DNA of 64,000 nt from Heterocephalus glaber. Its lineage: Eukaryota > Chordata > Mammalia > Rodentia > Bathyergidae. Position numbers and translations under genes: made by a program. The notes under the pieces were generated by a model. The model saw only the letters and a list, made by a program, of their open reading frames with translations. It was not told the DNA's origin and did no database searches. The stretch is from assembly GCF_000247695.1 (NCBI RefSeq), contig NW_004624734.1, forward strand, positions 40,729,431 to 40,793,430. Direction: 5' to 3'. Positions 20,611 to 31,499 of the stretch are shown here, piece by piece (positions within the stretch are counted from its first letter, which is position 1; every line of letters begins with the position of its first letter).

Positions 20611-22280
20611 ATAGTATCCTCCAGTTGCGAGAAGTCAGGAGCTGCTGTTTCTGCCAACACCAAGCTGTTCTCCAGGAACTTGGTCACTGGATTCCCAGGA
20701 GCCATTGCGGCAAGATAAAGATTAGAACTTCTGATGCTGAGCAAAAAGTGCAGAGTGTCCCCCTGTCTCACTCGAAGTTGAGAGAAAAGCTCTGGGTCAG
20801 ACCCAATATTATGGGAAGATTTTAGAAGCACAGAACTCCAGGATGTGCTAGGCCTCCAGTAAGGAAAATCATTTTTCCTTTTTCTTTTTCCGCAGGCACT
20901 CTCCCTCTGAGCTGTACACTCAGAACTCAAGTCAGGAAATCTCGATTGCAATTCTGACTTGAAAAATTAATTATTTTGGAGCCAATCCTCCTACAATGAA
21001 TAATCTGTGGTCCACGGAAATTAAGGGAAATTTGGTTAAACTCACAATAGGGTCAGAGTCAGGTACAAGTTTATAACCCAAAATTGCTGATTCAGAGAGC
21101 CAGGGGACAGGCACGCCAGGGGACAGGCACTCCAGGGGCTGTGAGATCCTGTGGCAGGGCGCAGTGACCAGGCCACTGGGAAGCAGCTGCCCACCACCAC
21201 CAGGTGACTGGGCAAACAGACCTCTGTACAACACCCAGAACCCTCCAAAACAGCTTTCTTCTGGGCTCTGATTATGAAATAAGTTTTGGTTTTGTGCTGG
21301 ATTGGTGGACATGGTCAGACCTGCAGAAAAACGTAGCACAGCTTAAGCTACTGTTTTGATGGCTACAAAATTTACTTGGTCAAGATACTTGCTTGTAATT
21401 GTACCAATAAACTGCCATTGGTTTGGTGCTCATTTCTTTGGGGGAGAGGGTAACAGAAACCTCTTGGGTGTTTCCTGTTTGGAGAGATAACCAAGAGCTG
21501 AAAGCAACAGAACAGAAGAGTTCCTGATCACCTGGACAATCCAAAAGTGGACATAACCACCAGGACCTAGATTGTTGTTTGATTATTGATAAGGCGAAGC
21601 TAACTGTGCTAACATTTGGAAAGCACAAAAATCTAGCAGTGCTTGGTCCCACAAAAAAATAAAAACTTTTGCTAAGTGTCTTTACACATGATTTAAGATA
21701 CTTATCAATGGATACTTGTAACATTTTTTCTACCATGTGTCGATAATAAATCATACTTGACCGTATGAAAAAAAATACTGATTCATAGATAGTGTTTCTT
21801 TAGACCCAAGAACCAGTCTTTCTTCTTCGAGTGAGGATGATTATAGCAATCAATTGGACCCACAATTTAAAGAGCTTGCTGTGTGACTGGCTTCTTGAGC
21901 ACTGGCGGAAAGGGCAGCTGAAATGGAAACACTCTGTTACTGACTTGAATGTCTCACCCTGCAGCAGCCAGGCCAAGGCTGACACAAACTCCACAGGAAG
22001 TCAGGCGGCCCGCTCTGGCAAGTGACGCTTCCAGCCTCAGACCAAGGAAACTCTCTACTTGTTTTCGCTTTCTTTCCTACCTGCTCACTTGCAGGGTACG
22101 GAGGTGTGGATTTAGGAAGGAGGGACGCGGAGAACCGGAAATTGCTTGGAGCTTGTCTGCTTCCTGACAGACCCCCAGCCTTCTGTCGCCCTCTCCCTTC
22201 CTCGCCCGTTCTCAGCTTCCTGTGTGACCATCAAGTCGCCTTAGCATGGACATCACTGAGACACACTGGAATTACGAAAG
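20611..22280. other. Unique sequence with a small tandem duplication
   Basis: A 16-base unit (CCAGGGGACAGGCACG) is repeated about 2.4 times at 21100-21138. Multiple overlapping open frames on both strands (20493-20951, 20971-21339, 21380-21754, 22022-22402) reflect low stop density, and none shows a domain. No transposon recognised. Confidence 0.4.
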
Positions 22281-22350
22281 GGAGGCTAGGGCACAGCTCA
22301 GCAGAAGAGTGTGTGCTTAGGGTTTGTGAGGCCCTGGATTCAATGCTCAG
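22281..22350 (+). mobile_element. ID-related SINE
   Basis: GGAGGCTAGGGCACAGCTCA GCAGAAGAGTGTGTGCTTAG, then GAGGCCCTGGATTCAATGCT CAGCATGG. Followed by a GA-rich tail at 22351-22387. Confidence 0.8.
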
Positions 22351-22387
22351 CATGGGGGAGAGGGAGGGAGGGAGAGAGAGAGAGGAA
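22351..22387 (+). repeat. GA-rich simple sequence
   Basis: GGGAGAGGGAGGGAGGGAGA followed by GA units, replacing the A-rich SINE tail. Confidence 0.9.
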
Positions 22388-22568
22388 AAGGTGTGCACTT
22401 GAAGCATGACTGAGTCACATGTCCAAATTCCCAGGGGACACACCAAGTCTTGACATAGGTGGTACAACGCTTGGGACAGTTTCAGAGAAAGCTCTATTGC
22501 AAGAAAAGGAAACTTATGTGATTGGTGGCGTCTCATCGGAAAGCCTAATGGGTACACCAGACAAGAAT

Positions 22569-22847
22569 TTATTTTTTCCTGGTACTGAAGGTTGAACCCA
22601 GGACCCTTGCACTGAGCTACATTTCTAGCCCCTTTTTTTGTTGGTAACAGGGATCAAACTCGGGTCCTTGTGCTTGCAAGGCAGGTGGCGGAACCACTGA
22701 GCTAAATCCCCGGCCCCCCATTCCTAGCCCTTTTTATTTCTGAGACAGAGTCTTATTACACTGGTAAATTTCCCAGGCTGGATTTGAACTCGGGATCCCC
22801 TGCTCAAGCCTCAGCCACCCAGAGTTCAGGAAATACAAGTGTGTAGA
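22569..22847 (-). mobile_element. B1-dID composite SINE interrupted by an ID
   Basis: On plus the ID-related part (GGTACTGAAGGTTGAACCCA ... CACTGAGCTACATTTCTAGC) lies at 22580-22631 and the B1 part (TCTGAGACAGAGTCTTATTA ... CAAGCCTCAGCCACCCAGAG) at about 22738-22847. A separate ID sits between them. Confidence 0.92.
22632..22717 (-). mobile_element. Young ID SINE nested in B1-dID
   Basis: On plus: T run, AACAGGGATCAAACTCGGGT, TGTGCTTGCAAGGCAGGTGG CGG, ACTGAGCTAAATCCCCGGCC. CATTTCTAGCCC before and CATTCCTAGCCC after form the target-site duplication. Confidence 0.94.
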
Positions 22848-22993
22848 CAAGCTTGAGCGCAGCAAGAGCTCCCTTCAGCTGGTGCTTTAGGTCTTCCCAG
22901 CACCTTGAGTTTCTTTAATCAACAGTTCTCATCCAAATTCAGAGTTGTTACTTAATTCCGGAACTTCTACACTTTGGTACTGAGTATTGGACA
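22848..22993. other. Short unique spacer
   Basis: Nothing recognised. Confidence 0.4.
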
Positions 22994-23150
22994 GCAATGT
23001 TTCTCAGGCTTCAGACGTGCATACCAGCTACCCGGGGATCTTGTTAAAGATTCAGACGAAGGTGTGTCCATATGGACATGGAAATCTGCATTTCTAATAA
23101 ATTTCCAGGTGATGTGGACCCTGCTAATCTGCAGGCCATAATTCTGAGGT
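22994..23150 (+). mobile_element. MER5A-like hAT-Charlie DNA transposon fossil
   Basis: CAATGTTTCTCAGGCTTCAG ACGTGCATACCAGCTACC, GGGATCTTGTTAAAGATTCA G, TCTGCATTTCTAATAAATTT CCAGGTGATG and a final ATTCTGAGGTACAGG match the MER5A layout. Old, diverged. Confidence 0.75.
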
Positions 23151-23499
23151 ACAGGAGTGACTCCATTGGTTGAAGAAGGCAGTACAGTTCCTTTTTTTTT
23201 TGTATGAATAAATTCACAGTTTTAAGAAAGATATTTTAAAAAATAACAACTGTACTCTGATGTGCCAATGTGTTCTGCTATCATGTGTGCTTTTTGTTCT
23301 GATTGACTCAAAAAATGGAACAGTGAAGAGAATTTAAACCACAAATTAATAAGCTTGTTAGGTTTACCTGCTTAGCAAGTTTTTATTAACTTTTACACAT
23401 CAGTCTGAATTTTAGGTGAAGTGAGTGAGAGAATCGGAAATGCTGAAATTAAAATTGGTTGAAATGTCTAAGGTGATCTGAATAACTGCATATCATGAA
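23151..23499. other. AT-rich unique sequence
   Basis: Nothing recognised. Confidence 0.4.
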
Positions 23500-24890
23500 A
23501 ATTGAGAGAAATTTAATTAAAACTATGAATTCAAGAATAAGACAGAAACACGCTTAATTCATGGGTTAAATAAGAAAAATAACAAAACTTGGAAGGGGAT
23601 GACAAAATGGAGATGAAAAGTTATGAGATAAAGTAAACTAATAATGATAGAAAAATTCATACTTTTATATATGCTAGAAAAAAGGAAAAGTTAAATATGA
23701 GAAATTAGAAAAAGAAAAACAGGATAGAAAGAAAGGGAAGAAAGTAATAAAAATAAGAACATAAAAATTTTTTAAAGCATAAATTATTGAAATAGGCAAG
23801 TAGAAAATAAAGAGAATCAACAAGGCTAAAAGTCAGCTATTTGAAAAGACATATAAATTACAAATACAAATTACAAAAACTGAGTGAAAACTCAGAGGAT
23901 GCATGAAAGCAATATCAAAAATAAAAAGGAAACAACTATAAATGCTACAAAGATTTAAAATCATGATGAGAACACTCTGACTACGTGTAGGTGAATAGGT
24001 TGGAAAATGTTGGCAAAATGGACAGATTCTAAGAAAAAAATGTAAATCATAAAACTGATTCAAGACTAAAATTTAAAACCTAAGTGGTTCTGTGACCGTT
24101 AAAAAGATGGAATTAGTAACTTAATCATTCCACAGAGATTATTCCAGGCTTTGTCACTTTTAACAGTTTACCAAACAATGCAGATGGTATGGGAGGAAAG
24201 AGCATTTTCAAACATACGTCTAAGTGGAGATTCCAGGGGGATTAGGGACTTAATTAAGTGTGAAAGGCAAAACTATAAAGCTTTTGGAAATTGACTATCT
24301 TTATAATCTGATGATGGGAACTATTTCTGAAGACACTAAAAGCACAAACTATGGAAGAAAAAACAAAAACCAAGAATGCCTAATTTCAACATACTACACA
24401 GGAGGCCAGGGATTTAGCTCAGTGGCACTCGCCTGCCTCGAAAGCACAAGGTCCTGAGTTCAATCCCCCGTACCAAAAAAAAACACAACAAAAAACTATA
24501 AAGGAATAAAAATCTGAGATAACATTTGACAATACATTGACAAAAGTTTAAGACCAAACCCAGTGCTGACAAGAAAGAGAAAGGACAGAATCTTCCCCTC
24601 TACCGGTGGGAGTGTAAATTTTTGCAACCACTTGGGAAAATAACCTGACCTTATCAAATAAGTTGAAGACATGTGTGTCATTTGACCTAGCTACTAGCCA
24701 TACGTGCAAGGGGAAATTATACACGTGTAACAAGAAACACATGCAAGAATATCCTATCAGCCAAATTTGTAATAGTAAGCATCTAGGGAGAACCTTAAAT
24801 GTTCACTCATATTAGGATAAGTAACTTGTGATATACAGTGGAATAGTATACACTATTAAAAAAGAACTTGATCCCCACAAATCAGGATAG
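23500..24890 (+). mobile_element. Ancient LINE-1 (ORF2 region), heavily decayed
   Basis: A-rich plus-strand sequence that follows L1 ORF2 in order: AAGTCAGCTATTTGAAAAGA (linker before RT), ATGGACAGATTCTAAG, CAAAACTATAAAGCTTTTGG, CTACCGGTGGGAGTGTAAAT TT and GTGGAATAGTATACACTATT AAAAAAG (ORF2 end). Large deletions between segments, no open frame. Likely L1M age class. An ID interrupts it at 24403. Confidence 0.75.
24403..24484 (+). mobile_element. Young ID SINE inside old L1
   Basis: GGCCAGGGATTTAGCTCAGT GG, CGCCTGCCTCGAAAGCACAA GGTCCTGAGTTCAATCCCCC GTACC, A9 tail. Extra C in the B-box region. Confidence 0.93.
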
Positions 24891-25427
24891 ATAACAATAA
24901 GGAGCACCACATTACAGAATGTCTGAAGCACCCGCACGCGTGAGGCCGACATTGCCCGGCTGGCGATCGAATCCTCCGGTAATCCACAAAGCCCATTTTA
25001 TAGATCCAATCTCATATCCTTCCTCCAAGCATATTAAGTCACCATGTCCCCTAAGCATGGCTTTTCTCATAGCTCCCCGTGCAGGCCTTGGTCCTTCCTC
25101 CTGCCTAGACTGCACTTAGATTATCACCACACCGGCAGTGGACTCGAAGAATCCACCGGGCTTTCTAAGCCCAGGTGGACCTCCACCTTCCCGGGAAGCT
25201 TTCTGTACCACCTCAAGGTCTCTGAACCTCTACTGAGCTTACAGCCAGTCGCTAATTATCCCATCGGCAAATTTAACAAAGAGCCTAGTGAGGTGCAGGA
25301 AAGGGTATGGTGAACTTAAAATAGTCTTCCCTCTCTGGTCCTGTGAAGTGATCTGTGAGAACTGATTGGGGCAAGAGGCCAGCTCTACAGTTCGTAGCTC
25401 TTGAGCAAGGAACAAAGCAGCTGGGGC
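24891..25427. other. Unique sequence
   Basis: Moderately GC-rich. Overlapping open frames on both strands (24912-25313) without family signature. Nothing recognised. Confidence 0.4.
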
Positions 25428-25600
25428 CTAGCAGCTTGAGCATGGGCTCCACAGGCCTGAGTTTCAGTCCTGACTCCATCCCACATGCTAGCAGGGTGAC
25501 CTGGGGCAATGCTCTGACTTAGACTCCATCTGGGAAGGGTGTAGTGGTGCTTGCCACTGTGGTGGGCATTGCCCGAGACAATGCACTGAGATGCGCTGGG
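25428..25600 (+). mobile_element. MIR SINE
   Basis: GAGCATGGGCTCCACAGGCC TGAGTTTCAGTCCTGACTCC ATC, then GCTAGCAGGGTGACCTGGGG CAATGCTCTGACTTAG, the plus-sense MIR order. Confidence 0.8.
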
Positions 25601-27654
25601 GGAAATCCCTGATATGGAGAGCTCAGAAGAAACAGTGACTCTTAGCCATGGAGATGCCCAGGACTTCAACAGGTAGGTGGGGGCCACGTGGTTCAGACTT
25701 GGGGAGCAGGCAGAACTGGTAGGCAAGGAGAGTCACCTTCTGTGTCTGGTGCAGGGGTGCAGAGAGGAAAAGAGGGGTCCAGGTAAGGGGTGTGGCATGG
25801 GGTCTGTGGCAGAGAAAGAGAACATATCTGAGAATGTGTTTGGACCCTGTGAGGACGATATATCATGCAGGCTGACAGACAGGAGTGTGTTTGCCTCTGA
25901 AGACCCAGTAAAAAGAGAGCAGAAGCCAGAAAATAGATCAAGGCCATTGTAAAATGTTTCTATTTGGGGGCTGTAGTGTAAAAGTCATAATGTCATTAAT
26001 AGTTGAAAATTGTAAAAATATTAATTTATATTTTTCATCTATGGAAAAGAATATAAAAAAGAATAAATGAAAATTTCCAAAGACTTACTCAGAATCCAGC
26101 TTTAACAGCAACTCCATAAGCAGTTAAATTTTCCAATAATGTTGATAATCTTTTTTGTTGCTAAAACCCTAAAATACACATCACCTAAAGAAAAGATGTT
26201 GTCATGAGGGAAGCTGCTGTAGGTGACTTGGTGCTGTCAGTGACAAACCTGGGGAGCACATCACTGACTACTCTGGGGATGGGCAGAAAGAGGGGGTGAA
26301 TTTAAAACAAGGACTTGAAATGCTGCTTCAAACTGAAATGATTTCTTGCTTTCATTGTTAAATCATCATGATAAAGAGTTACCATGTAACAAAGTACAGT
26401 TATCGTGTAACAAAGACATGCACGTATTTAAAGGCTAAGCTAAATGCTTTATGGTCTTCAACATCTGAAAATCCTAACCCCCACCCAATATCTACTTCTA
26501 TGCCCAGATAGACTAACAACAAAAACATCTCAAACCTTACTAAAGAAGTGGATTTTCTCCCATCACATGTGCTTTGGTCTTTGAGTTTCTTTGTGACCCT
26601 GCCAAAAATAAAGATGCAAATAAAACAATTAGGAGAAAACATTATGAAATCTGTTTCCTTTGTAATTTTCTGACAAGGGGCACGCAGCCCCCTAGGGCTT
26701 GGAGACAGTGGGCAGCAGATTCTGTGAGGAGGGGACTCTGTCACGAACACAGGCAGTGCAAAGGACGTCTCTTTCATAACAGAAAGAAGTAAAAATACTT
26801 CCCCCCACCTGTAAATTCCTAGACTCTTCTGCCCAACAGTTCTCAAGATTATGATAAAGTTTCACTCACTAAATTTACAAGTCAATAAAATTAGAAATTG
26901 GATTGGATTATTCATTATGACCCAGCCCACTTTCCAATATCATAATGTATTCTATACCTCCTTTGACTAATAAACACAAAACAAAAGATGTCTGTTTTAT
27001 CCAACTATAAATTTGTTTTTAAAATCCAAAAGACTAAACTTTGCTAAGTACAGATCTTGCTTATTTCCATTTCCTGGGTGTTCCCTAAAAAACGTACAAA
27101 AGAATGTTTATGGTGCAGCAGGAAACGCTGGTACACATGTTGGGAAGCCAGCACTCATGGAAGGTAGATAGCTTCACTGGCAAAGAAAAAAACACTTTTC
27201 TTAAAAATGACTTTGAAAAAGGGTCAATACTTGTACAATACACCATGATGCTACGAAGTATAATTAATAAGCAATCACCATGGTTTCTGTTCTTTAAAAG
27301 AAATAATTTATAGGTGTTTCAATTTCACCATCATATGCCACAGCTTATGAGATAATTCAAAATGCTATGAAATCACCTGACTTCCACAAATGCTGTCTTG
27401 AAATGGAAATAACGGAAGTTGATTATATTTCCTACCTCAACAGCAACACTGTTTTATGTGTTTGAGAAGTGGGGACCTGAAAGAACCATAGACAATCTGA
27501 GAAGAGAAGCATGCGTACTGTGAGACAGGCTTCATTACTAATGGAGGCAGCCCTGTTTGTCACTCCGATTTAAGGTGTGTGCACACATTACGAGATTGTA
27601 GGTGCATTGCAATCTGTGTGCAGTCACTTGGGTATCACAGCAAACATACTGGAT
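25601..27654. other. About 2 kb of unique sequence
   Basis: No transposon recognised. Low-complexity AT-rich at 25960-26170. Open frames at 25385-25952 and 26400-26846 lie opposite one another and carry no domain. No gene supported. Confidence 0.4.
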
Positions 27655-27865
27655 GCCCAGCACTGTTCTGAGTGCTTTATGTGAAAGAATTTCTCCTACT
27701 TGATCACAACGCTCCAGAGAAGTAGGTACTATCCTTATTTGCATTTTACAGATGAGGAAACAGGATTATGCAAGAAAACTATTTAAGGTCACAAGTGAGT
27801 AAGAGGCCCAGAACATCTAATCCAGGTCCTTGATGCTCAAGTCCTAACTACTGTGCCATGCAGGG
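27655..27865 (-). mobile_element. MIR SINE
   Basis: On plus: ATGCCCAGCACTGTTCTGAG TGCTTTATG, GAGAAGTAGGTACTATCCTT ATTTGCATTTTACAGATGAG GAAACAGG, GGTCACAAGTGAGTAAGAGG C, CCTAACTACTGTGCC. One of the clearest MIRs here. Confidence 0.93.
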
Positions 27866-28089
27866 ACCTCTGCTGCAGAATCTGGCATGGAGGAGACCTT
27901 CAGTCTGCAGGGTACCAGGACCTCAGTGCAGCAGAGCAGGTAAGGCTCATCCATCCTGCCTCTTTGTAGAGACCATAAGGTGCAGAACGGTGGAGTGAGG
28001 GAGCTGAACACCATCTGCTGCTTTCCTCTGACACTCTGCCTGATACCACACTTCTCCCTGTTTTATAAAATTGCTGGTTTCTTTTGCAG

Positions 28090-28171
28090 CAAGTCTAACC
28101 GCTTCACTATTGGTGGAGCTTTTGGAATGGGAGTTGCAAACGAACAGCCTCCCAAATTCAAGTGGCTGTAG
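28090..28171 (+). other. Terminal-exon-like stretch
   Basis: Preceded by a strong acceptor-like tract (GCTGGTTTCTTTTGCAG). After one base the frame reads KSNRFTIGGAFGMGVANEQP followed by PKFKWL and a TAG stop at 28169-28171. Codon content looks protein-like, but I do not recognise the peptide, another plus frame is also open, and the minus strand is open too. The one-base entry phase would fit the exon-like stretch at 15476-15609. Confidence 0.2.
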
Positions 28172-28489
28172 GACCACCATTAATATCCCAGGTAGCCTCA
28201 CCACACCATGAAAAAGCTTCTGCTATGGAGAATGAGTCTTGATCAGTTTCTCTGTCACTGATATTATTGGATGCCTATTAACTGTTTGCCAAGAAGTTCA
28301 AAACATCTCAGATTTGCTGTGCCACAACTTGGTCATTTTCCTCATCTGAATATGACTTAGACCAGAAGAAAATGTCTTGTCCACACAGCTATTTTTCTTC
28401 TCCTTTTATGACCCAGGTTTCTGCAAGGTGAAGCTAAGCCACATCCACCCTCTATTGATGCTTTCACTCCACAAATAGCAGTGGTGAGG

Positions 28490-28516
28490 CGGGGGTGGGG
28501 GGGGAAGGAAGGGCAG
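28490..28516 (+). repeat. G-rich run (possible G-quadruplex)
   Basis: GGCGGGGGTGGGGGGGGAAG GAAGGGC contains at least four G tracts. Confidence 0.6.
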
Positions 28517-29138
28517 GTGAAGGGGAAAGCATGGTAAAGACTCAGAGGTGAAAGTGGACGTTACATTCATGGTACTAGAAGAGGCACCAGAAGCTCTTTG
28601 TATCCACTGAGTTTCATAAGGGCAGGAGAATCTCCCGTGGGAAAGATCTTATCCTTGCCCAGCTGGAGTTTGGAAATACACAGCTGTCATCAAACCCAAT
28701 CTGTAGGAAATGTGGAGAGAGCTCCCAGGAGAACCTGTCACCCCTTCACCAGCTGGGGAAGGCCAAGAAATATGGGCTACAGACAGACGACATCAGTAGG
28801 TGGTTAGATGTCAACTTTCAGCATAGAGGGTCACGTGCGGGAGTCCTCTATGGCACCTGCTGCATGGCTTCCACAAGATCAAGTTTTCTGAATATTTGAC
28901 AGTGTAATGAATGCCTATTTGATCTTTCTGGAAGGAGTCTCCAGTCATGTAAGTATTAGGTAAGTGCACCCCAGCCCTGTGCTGGGACCGAATCAAGGTG
29001 AATCTCTTTGAGCTATCGATTTTTCTTTAACATTTTTGGGAGAAAAGCTAAACATTTGAGCTAGTGCATAATTTAAAACATTCTATATTACAACAGACAA
29101 GACCATATTAAAGAATAGCATATTTAAAAGCACATCCA

Positions 29139-29217
29139 GGGCTAGGGATTTAGCTCAGTGGTTTCCAGCGCCTGCCCCACAAGCGCAAGGTCCCGAGTTC
29201 GATCCCCGGTATGAAAA
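29139..29217 (+). mobile_element. Young ID SINE with perfect target-site duplication
   Basis: GGGCTAGGGATTTAGCTCAG TGG, CCAGCGCCTGCCCCACAAGC GCAAGGTCCCGAGTTCGATC CCCGG, short A tail. AAAAGCACATCCA occurs at 29126-29138 and 29218-29230 without mismatch. A and B boxes intact, so it is probably among the most recent insertions in the window. Confidence 0.97.
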
Positions 29218-29449
29218 AAAAGCACATCCAATCTGTTTAATTTATGTGTGATGTGTGAAACTGAATATAGAACAACTGATTTCAAAGCACCCCCCACCCC
29301 CACCCCATCAGCACATCTTCATTACCTTCAGCCAAAGGAGGTACTCGAAAAGTCTGAAGAGCATGGGGTAGGGGGGAGTCAGGAGATACAAGTTCTAACA
29401 TTCTACTCAGTTGTAACAACCGTTTTCTGCTTTTTAATAATAGCCGTAA

Positions 29450-29610
29450 CAAAAGCAACAGCTAATGTTTATCAAATGCATGCTAAGTACTTTTAATGTC
29501 TCATTTTATACACTCCCCCACTGACACACTTCTTTTATGTTATTACAGATAAGAAACTGAGGCAGAGACAGCTGAAGTCACACAGAGGTTACCTAGTGGA
29601 GCTTGACTCT
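29450..29610 (-). mobile_element. MIR SINE
   Basis: On plus: TGCTAAGTACTTTTAATGTC TCATTTTATACACTCC, TATTACAGATAAGAAACTGA GGCAGAGACAGCTGAAGTCA CACAG. Confidence 0.85.
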
Positions 29611-30365
29611 CAAAACCCTGACTTCAAAGGCCGCAGGGGCATGCTCAGGAGGCCAGCGAGCTTTGCTGCCCCCTGCTGGGGAAAGAGAGCCGCGGTCTTT
29701 TCGCCTGTGTCCACCTGGGGAACAGGCCGGAAGGTGCTCCAAGGCGCCTCCGTGTGGGCGACATTTAATGATGCTGTTTACATGTTGGCAAAGTGTGAAT
29801 GCAAGACAAAGTTTGCAGGGGCAAAGGCAATGAGGAAATGTTTTTATGAGTGGAAACAAAGCAGGGGCAAGGAGGCAGAGGGTAACAGTCAGAGGAAAGC
29901 ACGTCTCCAGGGTCCCGGAGCCCTGGTCTCCAAGACACAGTAACCAAGACCGGAACCTCCCTGGAGACCCCCTTCTGCTGTGGAGCCTGCTGCATTGAGG
30001 GTGGGAGCCTGCCGGTGCCCACCCCGTGCAGGGCCCTGGGCAAAGCCTCCCTGCCTTTCCCCTGTCGGGGTTTCGCGCTTCTTCTCAGTTCCTGAGGCGG
30101 CTGCGGGCCTCCAGTAGGACTGGCACGGCACCCAAGGGCAGTGGAGTGGGGGCATTCGTGTCATCTCAGAGACTCAGACGGGGTGCAGGGGCTGTTGGCG
30201 CTGAGCAGTTGGCATGGCTCCCCCGGAAGCCCGCAGCGCTGTACAGTCTGCCCGTGCGGCTGGAAGCCTTGTCGAGAAGTGCCGGGCGATTACGGGTCTG
30301 CCCAGGAGCTGGGGTGGCTCTGAGGCTGTAGAAGGGTCTGTCCCCAGTATCAAAGAAAACAAATC
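29611..30365. other. GC-richer unique stretch
   Basis: No repeat recognised; several CpGs between about 30065 and 30310, not dense enough for me to call a CpG island. The many overlapping open frames here on both strands follow from GC content. Contains a CTCF-like motif at 29666. Confidence 0.45.
29666..29679 (-). promoter_or_regulatory. CTCF-type core motif
   Basis: The minus strand reads CCAGCAGGGGGCAG, an exact match to the CTCF core consensus CCASYAGRKGGCRSY over 14 bases. It sits in repeat-free sequence next to a MIR. Confidence 0.6.
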
Positions 30366-30388
30366 TGTGTGTGTGTGTGTGTGTGTGT
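30366..30388 (+). repeat. (TG)n microsatellite
   Basis: About 11 units at the tail side of the next minus-strand SINE. Confidence 0.95.
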
Positions 30389-30394
30389 TTGTGA

Positions 30395-30600
30395 CTAGAG
30401 AATGAAGCCAGGGCCTTCACATTGAGCTACATCCTCAGCCTTTTTTTTTTTTTTTTTTTTTTTGAGATAGGGTGTCACTAAGTTACTAAATTGTCCAGGT
30501 TGGGGTTGAACTCAAGGTCCTCCTGTCTCAGCCTCCCAGTGAGCTGGCACTACTGGCATGTGCCACCACATCCAGGCATGTGCCACCATATCTAGTTTTG
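30395..30600 (-). mobile_element. B1-dID composite SINE with duplicated head
   Basis: On plus: GAATGAAGCCAGGGCCTTCA CATTGAGCTACATCCTCAGC C, T23 linker, TTGAGATAGGGTGTCACTAA GTTACTAAATTGTCCAGG and the B1 head. GCATGTGCCACCA[C/T]AT occurs twice in tandem (30557-30596), so the B1 head is duplicated. Confidence 0.92.
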
Positions 30601-30657
30601 TTTCATGGGCTTCTGAGGTAGACTATTAAAGAGAAGTGATACATAGCTCATTATTTG

Positions 30658-30754
30658 TTTTTTGTTGTTTTTTATTTTTTCAGAACTGGGGAACAAACTC
30701 AAGGCCTTGCATTTGCCAGGCAGGTGGGGCACCACTGAGCTACATCCCTGGCCC
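30658..30754 (-). mobile_element. ID SINE with target-site duplication
   Basis: On plus: TTG/T-rich tail, CTGGGGAACAAACTCAAGGC CTTGCATTTGCCAGGCAGGT GG, CACTGAGCTACATCCCTGGC C. ATAGCTCATTATTTG (30643-30657) and ATAGCTCATGATTTG (30756-30770) flank it. Confidence 0.94.
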
Positions 30755-30770
30755 TATAGCTCATGATTTG

Positions 30771-31190
30771 TATGGAGCTTTTCAAGCAGGGCTTTCGAAT
30801 CTGGGTGATTTTCTGGAGCAACATTTTTGCTGTGGCTGGAGGATTTTTGGTGTGTTCCTCGTTCCTGTAAGCTGTGAAGCTCTGAAGCCAGAATCACATT
30901 AAACACAGATGGCCGGGGAGCCAGGAAGTGTTCTGTTGATAAACCATATGGCAGGATTTTCCTTCGTTGCAGGAAGATACACTTCTTTCTGAAGCTCTGG
31001 GCACTCGTTTTCACTCGTATGCTTCTGAAGGCAGATGAGATTTCTGGCACAAGTGCTTTGTGGAGGGGTCTCTCTCTGCTGGTGCCTTGTCTGGTTTTTT
31101 GGGCCCTCCTGGATCATCTGTGAATTTTCAGGCATTCTTTAGCACCTATGTTATTTTTATTGAATCAAAAACCATATGTATTATAAATAA
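30771..31190. other. Unique sequence
   Basis: Nothing recognised. Confidence 0.4.
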
Positions 31191-31276
31191 TTTGGGGGTT
31201 TTTTGGTACTGGGTATCAAACTTGGGACCTTGTGCTTGAGAGGCAGGCAGCAGAACCACTGAGCTAAATCCCCAGC
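31191..31276 (-). mobile_element. Young ID SINE
   Basis: On plus: GGTACTGGGTATCAAACTTG GGACCTTGTGCTTGAGAGGC AGGCAG, AACCACTGAGCTAAATCCCC AGC. Confidence 0.95.
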
Positions 31277-31499
31277 AGTAACTTCTATTTTTTATCAACT
31301 CACTTTTTAAAAACTTGTTTGCATATGAAGTAATTTCTGTGATGTGATGATTTGATAAGCTATATTTTAATACACTTTAAAGTAGATGCAGAACTATTTT
31401 TTAAAAATTTAAAGTTCATCTATGTGCTTACTACCTTAAATAATCTTGACCAAGTATAACATAATCATAAGTTAGAGCAATGGTGCATGTTTAAAAAAT
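31277..31499. other. AT-rich spacer
   Basis: Nothing recognised. Confidence 0.4.

Larger units (their letters stand above)
27866..29125. other. Unique sequence with exon-like stretch
   Basis: No transposon recognised. An exon-like stretch at 28090-28171 is described separately. A G-rich run lies at 28490-28516. Confidence 0.4.

Noticed and set aside
20493..22557. Series of open frames of 65-152 codons on both strands
   Set aside because: They overlap on opposite strands and reflect low stop density; no one frame has protein-like features.
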